The notes under the pieces were generated by a model that saw only the letters and a program-made list of their open reading frames with translations, was not told the DNA's origin and made no database searches. Made by a program: the position numbers and the translations under genes. Of a stretch of DNA of 64,000 nucleotides, positions 8,418 through 16,067 are shown piece by piece (the first letter of the stretch is position 1; the number at the start of each line of letters is the position of its first letter). The stretch comes from Chloroflexota bacterium (GTDB taxonomy: Bacteria > Chloroflexota > Chloroflexia > Thermomicrobiales > UBA6265): assembly GCA_023389575.1 (NCBI GenBank), contig JAEWEG010000052.1, positions 1 to 64,000 on the forward strand. The letters are read 5' to 3'.

Positions 8418-9628
8418 GCCCCTCCCGTCAGGTTACGCCTGGCGGCCGATGGTTCGGGGGCGACCCGCAAGCGGGGAGTCAGGGTCTCCTCGATCAGGAG
8501 TTCGGCCGCGCCCTGAGCCCAGAAGCCATCGTCGCACTCCCGCACGATCAGGCTTGCCTGCCCGCTCAGACCCTGGAACACGTGCGCATGCATCGCGTCA
8601 CCGATGGTCGCCAGCATGTGGCTGGCAAGCCAGGCCCCCTCACCACTCAGCACGATGGTTTCCGGGTTGAGGATGTTGACGATCGTCGCCAGCGACTCAC
8701 CGAGCATGCGTGCCGGCCGGTCGATGATCCTCGCGATTGCTGGATCGCCGGAGAGTACTCGTTGCTGGAACGCTTCCGGACCGATGCGCTCACCGGTCTC
8801 GCTTTCCGCCCGCCGGATGAGGGCAGGAATACTGACGATTGATTCAAGGCAGCCTCGTTTGCCGCATTCGCATTCCGGACCGTCTGGATCGACCGTGATG
8901 TGGCCGTATTCTCCACCCTGGCCCCGCTGGCCCCGAAATAACTGCCCGTTCAATTTCATGCCGAGTCCAACGCCTCGCCCGAGCGTGACCACCACGAACG
9001 AGCCGGCTGTTCCCTGGAGTGCCTTATGCGAGAAAGCCTGGGTAACGGTGTTGACGTCGTTCTCGACCACCACCGGGCAACCAGCGGCGGTCTCGATCCG
9101 CGCGGCCAGCGGAACGTTGTGCCAGCGCAGGAACGGGGAGTAGCGACAGACACCGGACGGACGGTCCACCACGCCTGCGATTCCAACGCCCACGCCAAAC
9201 AGCGGTTGGGAATGCCGATCTCTTGCCGCGGCAACCGCGGCGGCGATCAATTCGGTGACGTCCTCCGGCGTGGCGGATTCCGGGAGCGGGATGTCGGTTC
9301 GATGGCGCGGGACACCGTCCAGGTCGCATTCGACGCAAACGATGTGGCTTTCGGTGACCTTCACGCCGAGCGCGACACCCGCCTGGCTGTTGAAGGCCAG
9401 CAGGGTCGGCCGACGCCCGCCCGTGGAGGTCCCGGTCGCCTCCTCCACCACCAGCTTCCGGTCAATCAGGTCACTGGTGATCCCGGAAACGGTCGCCGCG
9501 CTGAGGTTGGCGAGTCGTGCGATATCGATCCGCGAGATCGTCCCGTGTTCCCGGACGAGTCCCAAGACGATGGATGTGTTGATTTCCCGCATGAGTTGCC
9601 GGTTGGCGGCTCGAAGGCGCATCACCAT
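8414..9628 (-). CDS. ROK-family transcriptional regulator
   Basis: 404 aa. Residues ~14-65 are a winged helix-turn-helix (SRIDIARLANLSAATVSGIT). Residues ~80-380 are a ROK sugar-kinase fold with the zinc motif CECGKRGC (Cys253, Cys255, Cys260; His243 nearby). ENDVN retains the Asp191 used for catalysis in ROK kinases. It leads the sugar importer operon and almost certainly represses it (NagC/XylR/Mlc type), being released by the imported sugar or its phosphate. The promoter and a 23-bp palindrome lie immediately upstream, so it is probably autoregulated. Confidence 0.9.
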   Translation of the reverse strand: MVMRLRAANRQLMREINTSIVLGLVREHGTISRIDIARLANLSAATVSGITSDLIDRKLVVEEATGTSTGGRRPTLLAFNSQAGVALGVKVTESHIVCVECDLDGVPRHRTDIPLPESATPEDVTELIAAAVAAARDRHSQPLFGVGVGIAGVVDRPSGVCRYSPFLRWHNVPLAARIETAAGCPVVVENDVNTVTQAFSHKALQGTAGSFVVVTLGRGVGLGMKLNGQLFRGQRGQGGEYGHITVDPDGPECECGKRGCLESIVSIPALIRRAESETGERIGPEAFQQRVLSGDPAIARIIDRPARMLGESLATIVNILNPETIVLSGEGAWLASHMLATIGDAMHAHVFQGLSGQASLIVRECDDGFWAQGAAELLIEETLTPRLRVAPEPSAARRNLTGGA

Positions 9629-9679
9629 CTAGGGACTCCAGAGCAGTCGCGGAACACGAACAAGGGACCCGACGGAACA

Positions 9680-9702
9680 TTCTTCATTCACTGAATGAAG
9701 AA
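9680..9702. promoter_or_regulatory. palindromic operator, probable ROK site
   Basis: A perfect palindrome with 11-bp arms (TTCTTCATTCA and TGAATGAAGAA) around one central base. On the minus strand it begins at the base after the -10 hexamer and covers the expected transcription start. It lies 51 bp upstream of the ROK start codon. Confidence 0.75.
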
Positions 9703-9731
9703 ATCATCCAGGCGGTCGGTCTGGATGTCAA
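9703..9731 (-). promoter_or_regulatory. sigma70 promoter of ROK/sugar importer operon
   Basis: On the minus strand a consensus -35 TTGACA (9726-9731), a 17-bp spacer and -10 GATGAT (9703-9708). The operator abuts the -10 on its downstream side. The leader would be about 70 nt. Confidence 0.7.
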
Positions 9732-9766
9732 TACCTTTGCTGAAAATGCCGACAAGGGATCGTTTA

Positions 9767-9792
9767 GCCCCAGGTGGAACGCTCACCGGGGC
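9767..9792. other. inverted repeat in ROK/uvrC divergent region
   Basis: GCCCC and GGGGC arms plus inner GGTG/CACC pairing form a hairpin with a one-base bulge. It lies between the ROK promoter and the uvrC -10. Role unknown. Confidence 0.35.
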
Positions 9793-9848
9793 AAACCTCA
9801 ACTGGCCAAACGGCGTGGTGAGACAGTCGAACGCCTGTGCGGGTTCGC

Positions 9849-9854
9849 TATAAT
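9849..9854 (+). promoter_or_regulatory. -10 element of uvrC, predicted leaderless
   Basis: A perfect TATAAT, six bases before the GTG at 9861. The -35 region at 17-bp spacing (GTCGAA) is poor. The expected transcription start coincides with the start codon. Confidence 0.6.
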
Positions 9855-9860
9855 CGAACC

Positions 9861-11702
9861 GTGAACAAGATGTACGAGCACCCCGACTTCCGAAAGCGTT
9901 TATCCGCCCTCGCGCTCGAACCCGGCGTGTACCTGATGAAGGACGCCGAGGGCACCATCATCTATGTGGGCAAGGCCATTGCCCTCCGTAATCGCGTGCG
10001 CTCCTATTTCCAGTCCCAGCGCCACAAGGACCCGAAAACCCGCGAGCTTGTTTCTCATATCGCCGACTTCGAGGTCATCCGCACCGACACGCCCACCGAG
10101 GCGCTGATCCTCGAAAACGAGCTCATCAAGAAGCACCTGCCCAAGTACAACGTCATGCTGAAGGACAGCAAGACGTACCCCTATATCCGCATCACCAACG
10201 AGGAGTGGCCCAGGGTCATCAGCACCCGGCAAATCGTCCCGGACGGCAGCAAGTACTTCGGCCCCTACACCACCGCCGGCGCGGCCTACAAGACCATCAA
10301 CCTACTCAACCGCCTCTTCCCGTATCGCAAGTGCGACAAGAAGATCACTGGCAACGACGCGGTCTGCCTCTACTACCACATGCACCAGTGCACCGCGCCC
10401 TGCATCTCGGCCGTCGACCACGAGACGTACATGAAGTCGATCGACTCGGCCACCCTGTTCCTCTCCGGGCGCGGCGATGAGATCGTTGGCGGCATCGAGG
10501 AAGAGATGAACCAGGCGGCGGATGCCTGGAACTTCGAGCGGGCTGGGGAATTGCGCGATCGCCTCCAGGCCATCACCCACGTGCTGGAACGCCAAAAGGT
10601 GGTCACGTCGCGCGACACCACCGCCGATCTCGTTGCCTTCGCGCAGGGCGCGGGTGGAGACGCCGGCGTGCAGGTCGGGTTCCTGCGCAACGGCAAGATC
10701 ATCGGCAGCGAGTTCTTTCCCATGCAGGCGGCGGTGAACGACACGCCGGGTGAGATCCTGTCGTCGTTCATCACCCAGTTCTATGCCGATGCCGCGCTGG
10801 TTCCGCCCCGCCTGATGCTCCAGGCGGCGCTTCCCGAGCAGGAGATGCCAATCATCAACGAGTGGCTGGCCGAACTCCGGGGAGGACGGGTCGAGATCAC
10901 CGTGCCCCAGCGCGGGGACAATCGCGGCCTGGTCGACATGGTCGCCAAGAGCGCGGCCGAGAATCTCGAACAGGCCCGTATCAAGCACCTCTCCGACGAA
11001 ATGAAGATGACGGCGGCGATGACCGAACTGGCCGACGCCCTCGATCTGCCCCGGCTACCTCGCCGGATAGAGTGTTACGACAACTCGAATCTTCAGGGCA
11101 CCAGCCCCGTGGCCAGCATGGTCGTGTTCGTGGACGGCAAGCCCGCGAAGAAGGAATACCGGAAGTTCAACATCAAGACCGTGGTTGGCGCCGACGACTT
11201 CGCCTCGATGAAGGAAATCATCTCGCGCCGGTTCCGCCGGGCCGCCGAAACCAATGAGGAAGAGGACGGCAAGTGGACCACCCTGCCCGACCTCGTGATC
11301 ATCGATGGCGGCAAGGGTCAGCTCAACGCCGCGCTCGAGGCGCTGGCCGAGGTTGGGATGGACGTCCCGATCTGTGGCCTCGCCAAGGAACAGGAAGAGT
11401 TGTTCCTGCCGGGCCGGAAGGACTCGATCCTGCTTCCGCGGGACGCGCAGTCGCTGTTCCTGGTCCAGCGCATTCGCGACGAGGCGCACCGGTTCGCGCT
11501 TACCTTCCACCGCTCGAAGCGGTCGAAGGCGGCCTTCCACTCCCGACTCGACGATGTCGCGGGTGTTGGCCCGAAACGGAAGAAGGCGTTGATCAAGGCG
11601 TTCGGGTCCGTGAAGGGGATCCGCGAGGCATCGATCGAGGAACTGAGCGCGGTCGAGGGCATCAATGCCCAGCTCGCCGCTCACATCAAGTCGTCGCTGT
11701 AA
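9861..11702 (+). CDS. uvrC: UvrABC excinuclease subunit C
   Basis: 613 aa from the GTG. UvrC makes both incisions flanking bulky DNA lesions during nucleotide excision repair. Domains in order are the N-terminal GIY-YIG nuclease (PGVYLMKDAEGTIIYVGKA, residues ~20-45), a UVR motif near 210-245 that contacts UvrB, the RNase H-like endonuclease domain (ECYDNSNLQG, DLVIIDGGKGQLNAA; Asp residues visible) and a C-terminal helix-hairpin-helix pair (VAGVGPKRKKALIKAFGS). The GTG is chosen because it sits at the predicted transcription start. An ATG nine bases later is possible. No SD is present for either. tsaC follows 46 bp after the stop. Confidence 0.95.
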   Translation: MNKMYEHPDFRKRLSALALEPGVYLMKDAEGTIIYVGKAIALRNRVRSYFQSQRHKDPKTRELVSHIADFEVIRTDTPTEALILENELIKKHLPKYNVMLKDSKTYPYIRITNEEWPRVISTRQIVPDGSKYFGPYTTAGAAYKTINLLNRLFPYRKCDKKITGNDAVCLYYHMHQCTAPCISAVDHETYMKSIDSATLFLSGRGDEIVGGIEEEMNQAADAWNFERAGELRDRLQAITHVLERQKVVTSRDTTADLVAFAQGAGGDAGVQVGFLRNGKIIGSEFFPMQAAVNDTPGEILSSFITQFYADAALVPPRLMLQAALPEQEMPIINEWLAELRGGRVEITVPQRGDNRGLVDMVAKSAAENLEQARIKHLSDEMKMTAAMTELADALDLPRLPRRIECYDNSNLQGTSPVASMVVFVDGKPAKKEYRKFNIKTVVGADDFASMKEIISRRFRRAAETNEEEDGKWTTLPDLVIIDGGKGQLNAALEALAEVGMDVPICGLAKEQEELFLPGRKDSILLPRDAQSLFLVQRIRDEAHRFALTFHRSKRSKAAFHSRLDDVAGVGPKRKKALIKAFGSVKGIREASIEELSAVEGINAQLAAHIKSSL

Positions 11703-11748
11703 ACTCACGGTCTGACTCGAATCGCTTGCCGTGAAAGGCCTGGCCCGC

Positions 11749-12429
11749 ATGACCCTGCTTCACCTCGAAGAGCCTCGCGCGCTGGAGAAGGCGATCTCCA
11801 TCCTCCAGCATGGCGGGGTGGTCGCCTTTCCCACCGATACGGTGTACGGCATCGGGGCATCGCTGGCGTACCCGGAGGCGCTCGACCGCATCTACGAGAG
11901 CAAGGTTCGCGAGCGAGGGCGGCCCCTGCCGGTGCTCATCGGTTCGATTGACGATATGGACCTGGTGAGCCGCGATGTCGATCCGGACCTGCTCCGTCTC
12001 GCCAGCCACTTCTGGCCCGGTCCATTGACCGTGGCCGTGCCGGCCAGGGCGGACACCCTCCCACCTCACGTGCTCGCTCCGGACGGCACGGTGGGCGTGC
12101 GGGTGCCGAATCACTCGGTCGCGCTGGTGCTGGCCCAGCGCTGTGGCGGCGCGATGGCGGTCACCAGCGCCAACGTGTCTGGGCAGCCTCCCGCCACCCA
12201 TCCGGAGGACATCGATCCCGACCTCGCGGAACGCCTGGACCTGGTGCTGGACGGCGGAATCGCCCGCGGTGGTCTGGCTTCCACCGTCATAGGGCTCCGG
12301 GATGCTACCATCACCGTCATACGGGAAGGTGCGATTCCCGCCGGGGATATCGAGGCTGTCTGGTCGCGGGTGCGATCGGCGGCGGACGGCGGGATCGATG
12401 AGGGGCATGTCACGGCCGCCATCATCTAG
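11749..12429 (+). CDS. tsaC: threonylcarbamoyl-AMP synthase, YrdC/Sua5 domain
   Basis: 226 aa. The enzyme makes threonylcarbamoyl-AMP from threonine, bicarbonate and ATP, the first step of t6A37 tRNA modification. The YrdC core is clear: GGVVAFPTDTVYGIGA, the Lys/Arg-rich SKVRERGRPLPVLI, FWPGPLTVAVPA and AVTSANVSGQPP. The length fits TsaC with a short tail; a full Sua5 domain (~340 aa) is absent. AAAGG lies 10 nt before the chosen ATG; a GTG at 11731 is an alternative without SD. It follows uvrC and precedes a membrane protein on the same strand. Confidence 0.9.
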   Translation: MTLLHLEEPRALEKAISILQHGGVVAFPTDTVYGIGASLAYPEALDRIYESKVRERGRPLPVLIGSIDDMDLVSRDVDPDLLRLASHFWPGPLTVAVPARADTLPPHVLAPDGTVGVRVPNHSVALVLAQRCGGAMAVTSANVSGQPPATHPEDIDPDLAERLDLVLDGGIARGGLASTVIGLRDATITVIREGAIPAGDIEAVWSRVRSAADGGIDEGHVTAAII

Positions 12430-12464
12430 GCGGGCCGGGGCGTGAAAAGGGCGAAGTGAGGCAC

Positions 12465-13424
12465 ATGAGTCATCGGGAGACACTCGATACCAACACGAGG
12501 CGACCTCCGGCGAGGGAGGTCGACGACACGCTGCTCGACGACATGGACGATGTCCAGCCGAACGAGCACAAAGTGTTCGGCCTGGGCATTTCCAACGCCG
12601 ATTCGCGCCAGCCCGCCTACGGGCAGGGTGTCGTCATCAGCCTCCTCACCGCCGGTTTGGTGCTGCTGCTCGCCATCATCGCCATCGGCGATGGGGACCG
12701 CTCCGACCCGCCGGTGCTCGAAAGCACCAGCACGCTGTTCTGGGCGCTCGCGGCGGTGACGTTGCTGCTGGCCGCGGGTGGCGCGCAATTCGCCGAGCGA
12801 ACCGCCGCGAGGGCCGCCGAGATGGTGGGACACCCTCGCCCATCCACGGCGATGGCGACGGCCTGGGTGGTGCCGCTGGTCTCGACCTTCGCCGCCATCT
12901 TCCTGGTGGCCACATATCACAACCGCGCGATGCTTGTGGTGGGGCCGCTGATCACCTTCTTAGGAACGGCTGGCGCCCTGCTTTCCCGCGATCTGCTCGA
13001 TGAAACCGACGATCAGTCGACGCGCGTCGCCTCGGTCATCCATACCCTGGTGGTGCATGGCATCGGATTCCTGGCCTTCAGTTCGGTGTACATCAACAAG
13101 CTCGATTCCTGGATCTCGGCGCCGCTGGTCGGCCTTATCGGAGGGTTGCTGATCCTCGAAACGCTCGAGCGTGGCGGCATCGCCCCCGCCCAGCGCGTGT
13201 TCTACGCGGTGCTTGGCGGCTGGGTGCTGGCGCAGGTCATGGTCGCGCTCAACTGGTGGCCGACCTACGGCTGGACTGGTGGCGCCGTGCTGCTTGTGGT
13301 GTTCTATGTCGCCGCGGGGCTGTTGCTCGTCAGGGCACAGCGCCGGTCCGTCACCACCAGGGACCTGGTGGAGTTCGGCGGGGTTGGTGGCGTTTTCTTG
13401 CTGTTGCTCGCGGTACTGGCCTAG
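12465..13424 (+). CDS. multi-spanning membrane protein, unknown
   Basis: 319 aa. The first ~45 residues are charged and probably cytoplasmic. About nine hydrophobic spans follow (for example VVISLLTAGLVLLLAIIAIG and WISAPLVGLIGGLLILETL). No transporter signature or catalytic motif is recognised. It sits between tsaC and a 71-aa coiled-coil protein and is probably co-transcribed with uvrC-tsaC. The start is either the ATG at 12465 (used here) or a GTG nine bases earlier; neither has a strong SD. Function unknown. Confidence 0.7.
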   Translation: MSHRETLDTNTRRPPAREVDDTLLDDMDDVQPNEHKVFGLGISNADSRQPAYGQGVVISLLTAGLVLLLAIIAIGDGDRSDPPVLESTSTLFWALAAVTLLLAAGGAQFAERTAARAAEMVGHPRPSTAMATAWVVPLVSTFAAIFLVATYHNRAMLVVGPLITFLGTAGALLSRDLLDETDDQSTRVASVIHTLVVHGIGFLAFSSVYINKLDSWISAPLVGLIGGLLILETLERGGIAPAQRVFYAVLGGWVLAQVMVALNWWPTYGWTGGAVLLVVFYVAAGLLLVRAQRRSVTTRDLVEFGGVGGVFLLLLAVLA

Positions 13425-13469
13425 ACAGGGCTGGTCCGCCCGACGAGATTGGAGCGGGTTACATCCATC

Positions 13470-13685
13470 ATGACTGATAATGCGCGCAATTCGGGAGGAC
13501 GCTCACGCGGCAGGCAGGACGACACCAGCGAGGCCCTGCTGTCTCTCTCCGACACCATCGAAGACCTCCAGAGCATTCTCGATACCCTAGACGAACTGGG
13601 GATCAAGGATCGCGACGAACTGCTCGAGTACATCGACGCACTTGAAGTCGAACTTGCGGAGCTCGAATCCCTCGCGGATTCCTAG
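13470..13685 (+). CDS. small acidic coiled-coil protein
   Basis: 71 aa. Residues ~20-68 show heptad-like Leu/Ile spacing with many Glu and Asp (LSDTIEDLQSILDTLDEL, YIDALEVELAELESL), so a helical hairpin or coiled coil is likely. The N-terminus is Arg/Ser-rich. It ends only 7 bp before the rarA start, which indicates coupling. A TTG start at 13449 would add seven residues. Not recognised; perhaps a small accessory protein of rarA or the membrane protein. Confidence 0.6.
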   Translation: MTDNARNSGGRSRGRQDDTSEALLSLSDTIEDLQSILDTLDELGIKDRDELLEYIDALEVELAELESLADS

Positions 13686-13692
13686 CCTCTCC

Positions 13693-15048
13693 ATGGATTT
13701 GTTCGAGGCCAACCGGGCCCAGCAACTCGCGTCACGTGGGCCCCTGGCGGCCAGGATGCGGCCGCGTTCGCTCGACGAACTCGTCGGCCAGGAGCACGTC
13801 ATCGGCCCCGGAACGCTCCTGCGGAAGGCGATCGAGGCGGACAGGCTCTCCTCGGTCGTGTTGTGGGGGCCGCCCGGGTCCGGAAAAACCACGCTGGCCC
13901 AGATCGTGGCGGCCACTACCAGGGCGCACTTCGTCTCGGTCAGCGCGGTGAGTTCCGGCGTGGCCGACCTCCGCAAGGCCATCGGCGAGGCGCGCGACCG
14001 GCTCGGCATGCACGGCAAGCGCACGCTGCTGTTCATTGATGAGATCCATCGATTCAACAAATCCCAGCAGGACGCCATCCTTCCCTACGTTGAGGACGGG
14101 ACGGTGATCCTGATCGGCGCGACCACCGAGAATCCGTCGTTCGAGGTGAACGCGCCACTGCTGTCCAGGTCACGGGTCATCACGCTCCAGGCGCTTGGCG
14201 ACGGGGATATCGCGACCATCATCCGGCGGGCGCTGGTCGATACCGAGCGCGGTCTCGGCCGGGAGAACCTCACCATCACGGACGATGGCCTGGAGTTCCT
14301 CGCCAACATGGCGAATGGCGATGCCCGGTTCGCGCTCAATACACTGGAACTCGCCTCGGCGGGTGTCGACGATGATCGCGCGATCACCCTTGAACTGGTG
14401 CAGGAAGCCGCCCAGCGCCGGGCCGCCACCTACGACAAGGGCGGGGACGATCACTACGACACGATTTCCGCGCTCCACAAGACCATTCGTGGCTCCGACC
14501 CCGATGCCGCCCTTTACTGGCTGGCCAGGATGCTCGAACGCGGCGACGATCCTCTGTACGTGGTCCGGCGGCTGATCCGCTTCGCCTCCGAGGACGTTGG
14601 CCTGGCCGATCCGCAGGCGCTGGAACTGGCGATGGCCACCCAACAGGCCGTGCACTTCATCGGCATGCCAGAGGGGGCGCTGGCGCTGGCCGAACTCACG
14701 GTCTATCTCGCGCTCGCTCCGAAGAGCAACGCGATTTACGTCGCCTACGGCCAGGCCCGGGCTGACGTGGAGAACACGCGGAACGACCCCGTGCCCATTC
14801 ACCTGCGAAACGCCCCCACCCGTCTGATGAAGGACCTCGGCTATGGCGAGGGCTATCGATACGCCCACGACTACGACGAGGGCGTGATTGGCCAGCAGAA
14901 CCTGCCGGACAATCTCAAGGGACGGACCTACTACAAGCCGGTCGAGCGCGGCTTCGAGCGAGACCTTGGCCGCCGCCTCGAACGGGTTCGCGAGATTTAT
15001 CGCGAGACCGCCGCCAAACAGAAACAGCAACGCAAGCCGAACCAGTAG
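13693..15048 (+). CDS. rarA: replication-associated recombination ATPase RarA/MgsA
   Basis: 451 aa, the usual length. This AAA+ clamp-loader-like ATPase acts at stalled replication forks. Visible are Walker A GPPGSGKTT, Walker B LLFIDEIHRF, sensor 1 GATTENPSFEVN, and the MgsA C-terminal segment (DHYDTISALHKTIRGSDPDAALYWLARML, IRFASEDVGLADPQAL). The ATG lies 7 bp after the coiled-coil gene stop. An upstream in-frame start at 13642 would overlap that gene and lacks family similarity. rph follows 16 bp later. Confidence 0.95.
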   Translation: MDLFEANRAQQLASRGPLAARMRPRSLDELVGQEHVIGPGTLLRKAIEADRLSSVVLWGPPGSGKTTLAQIVAATTRAHFVSVSAVSSGVADLRKAIGEARDRLGMHGKRTLLFIDEIHRFNKSQQDAILPYVEDGTVILIGATTENPSFEVNAPLLSRSRVITLQALGDGDIATIIRRALVDTERGLGRENLTITDDGLEFLANMANGDARFALNTLELASAGVDDDRAITLELVQEAAQRRAATYDKGGDDHYDTISALHKTIRGSDPDAALYWLARMLERGDDPLYVVRRLIRFASEDVGLADPQALELAMATQQAVHFIGMPEGALALAELTVYLALAPKSNAIYVAYGQARADVENTRNDPVPIHLRNAPTRLMKDLGYGEGYRYAHDYDEGVIGQQNLPDNLKGRTYYKPVERGFERDLGRRLERVREIYRETAAKQKQQRKPNQ

Positions 15049-15064
15049 CCCGAATGGAGCCAGC

Positions 15065-15802
15065 ATGACGATTGTGATCCCGATGCGGCGATCGTACGAC
15101 CGCGCCCTCGACGACCTGCGCCCCGTGGAGATCGTTCCAAACGAGGCTCCCTACGCGGAGGGCTCCGCGATGATCCGGATTGGCGACACTCATGTGCTCT
15201 GCACGGCCACGGTCGAGTCGTCGATTCCTGACTGGATGAAGGGCAAGGGGCGAGGCTGGGTCACCGCCGAGTACGCCATGCTGCCGCGCTCCAGCCCAAA
15301 GCGGATCAGGCGTGAGGCACGCTCTGGCAAGCAGGATGGCCGCACCGTGGAGATCCAGCGGCTGATCGGTCGCGCCCTGCGCGCCGTGACCGATCTCGAC
15401 GCCCTCGGTGAGCGCTCCGTCATCCTCGACTGCGACGTGTTGCGGGCCGACGGTGGCACACGGTGCGCATCGATCACCGGATCCTACGTCGCGCTGGCAC
15501 TGGCCTGCCGGAAGCTGAAGGCTGAAGGGCATATCCGCAAGGACCCGATGAAGTCCGCCATCGCGGCGGTGAGCGTGGGAGTGGTGCGCGGCGTCCCGCT
15601 CCTGGACCTCGATTACAGTGAGGACTCCAAGGCGGAGGTCGACGCCAACATCGTGATGACGGACCGCAACTCCTACGTCGAGATCCAGGGGGCGGCCGAG
15701 CAGGAGCCATTCTCGCCCGAGACCCTCACCTCGATGCTGGCCCTGGCGAACACGGGACTGGCCGAACTCTTCGCCAAACAGCGCGAGGCGCTGGGAGGGT
15801 AA
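15065..15802 (+). CDS. rph: ribonuclease PH
   Basis: 245 aa, typical length. This phosphorolytic 3'-5' exoribonuclease trims tRNA 3' ends. Recognisable segments are RRSYDRALDDLRPVEI at the N-terminus, GWVTAEYAMLPRSS, the phosphate-binding SGKQDGRTVEIQRLIGRALRA and DCDVLRADGGTRCASITG. It is the last gene of the plus-strand run starting at uvrC and is followed by a hairpin. The ATG with GGAG upstream is used; a second ATG six codons later is possible. Confidence 0.95.
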   Translation: MTIVIPMRRSYDRALDDLRPVEIVPNEAPYAEGSAMIRIGDTHVLCTATVESSIPDWMKGKGRGWVTAEYAMLPRSSPKRIRREARSGKQDGRTVEIQRLIGRALRAVTDLDALGERSVILDCDVLRADGGTRCASITGSYVALALACRKLKAEGHIRKDPMKSAIAAVSVGVVRGVPLLDLDYSEDSKAEVDANIVMTDRNSYVEIQGAAEQEPFSPETLTSMLALANTGLAELFAKQREALGG

Positions 15803-15823
15803 GCGGCTTCTGCACCCTCGTGA

Positions 15824-15858
15824 GGTGTCACAGACCCGCTGGCGCGGGCCGTGACACC
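15824..15858 (+). terminator. hairpin downstream of rph
   Basis: GGTGTCAC (15824-15831) pairs with GTGACACC (15851-15858). An inner CCCGC/GCGGG stem extends it. No T-run follows. It lies between convergent genes. Confidence 0.6.
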
Positions 15859-15920
15859 GTACATTCCTGTATCGCTGACCGATTGCTTACCGACCTGGTC
15901 GATCCCTCGTTCCCTGGTAG

Positions 15921-16029
15921 GGACGGCCCAGCGAGCCGCAGGCGAGCGTGTGGCCGTCCGCTGGAGGCGAGTGTGCGGCCGTCATAGGTGCTCTCAAGGA
16001 GCGCCACCGGGAGAACACGAGGTTCTCCC
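15921..16029. repeat. intergenic repeat-like element
   Basis: A non-coding stretch between convergent rph and the HisC-like gene. It holds an inverted repeat GGACGGCC (15921-15928) / GGCCGTCC (15952-15959). It also has two near-identical direct units, GCGAGCGTGTGGCCGTC and GCGAGTGTGCGGCCGTC, about 25 bp apart, and a second hairpin GGGAGAAC (16009-16016) / GTTCTCCC (16022-16029). This layered design resembles REP/BIME-type elements; other copies in the genome cannot be checked here. Confidence 0.5.
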
Positions 16030-16067
16030 CTACCGCATAGGTGAAATACGCGGCGACGGACCCGTTG

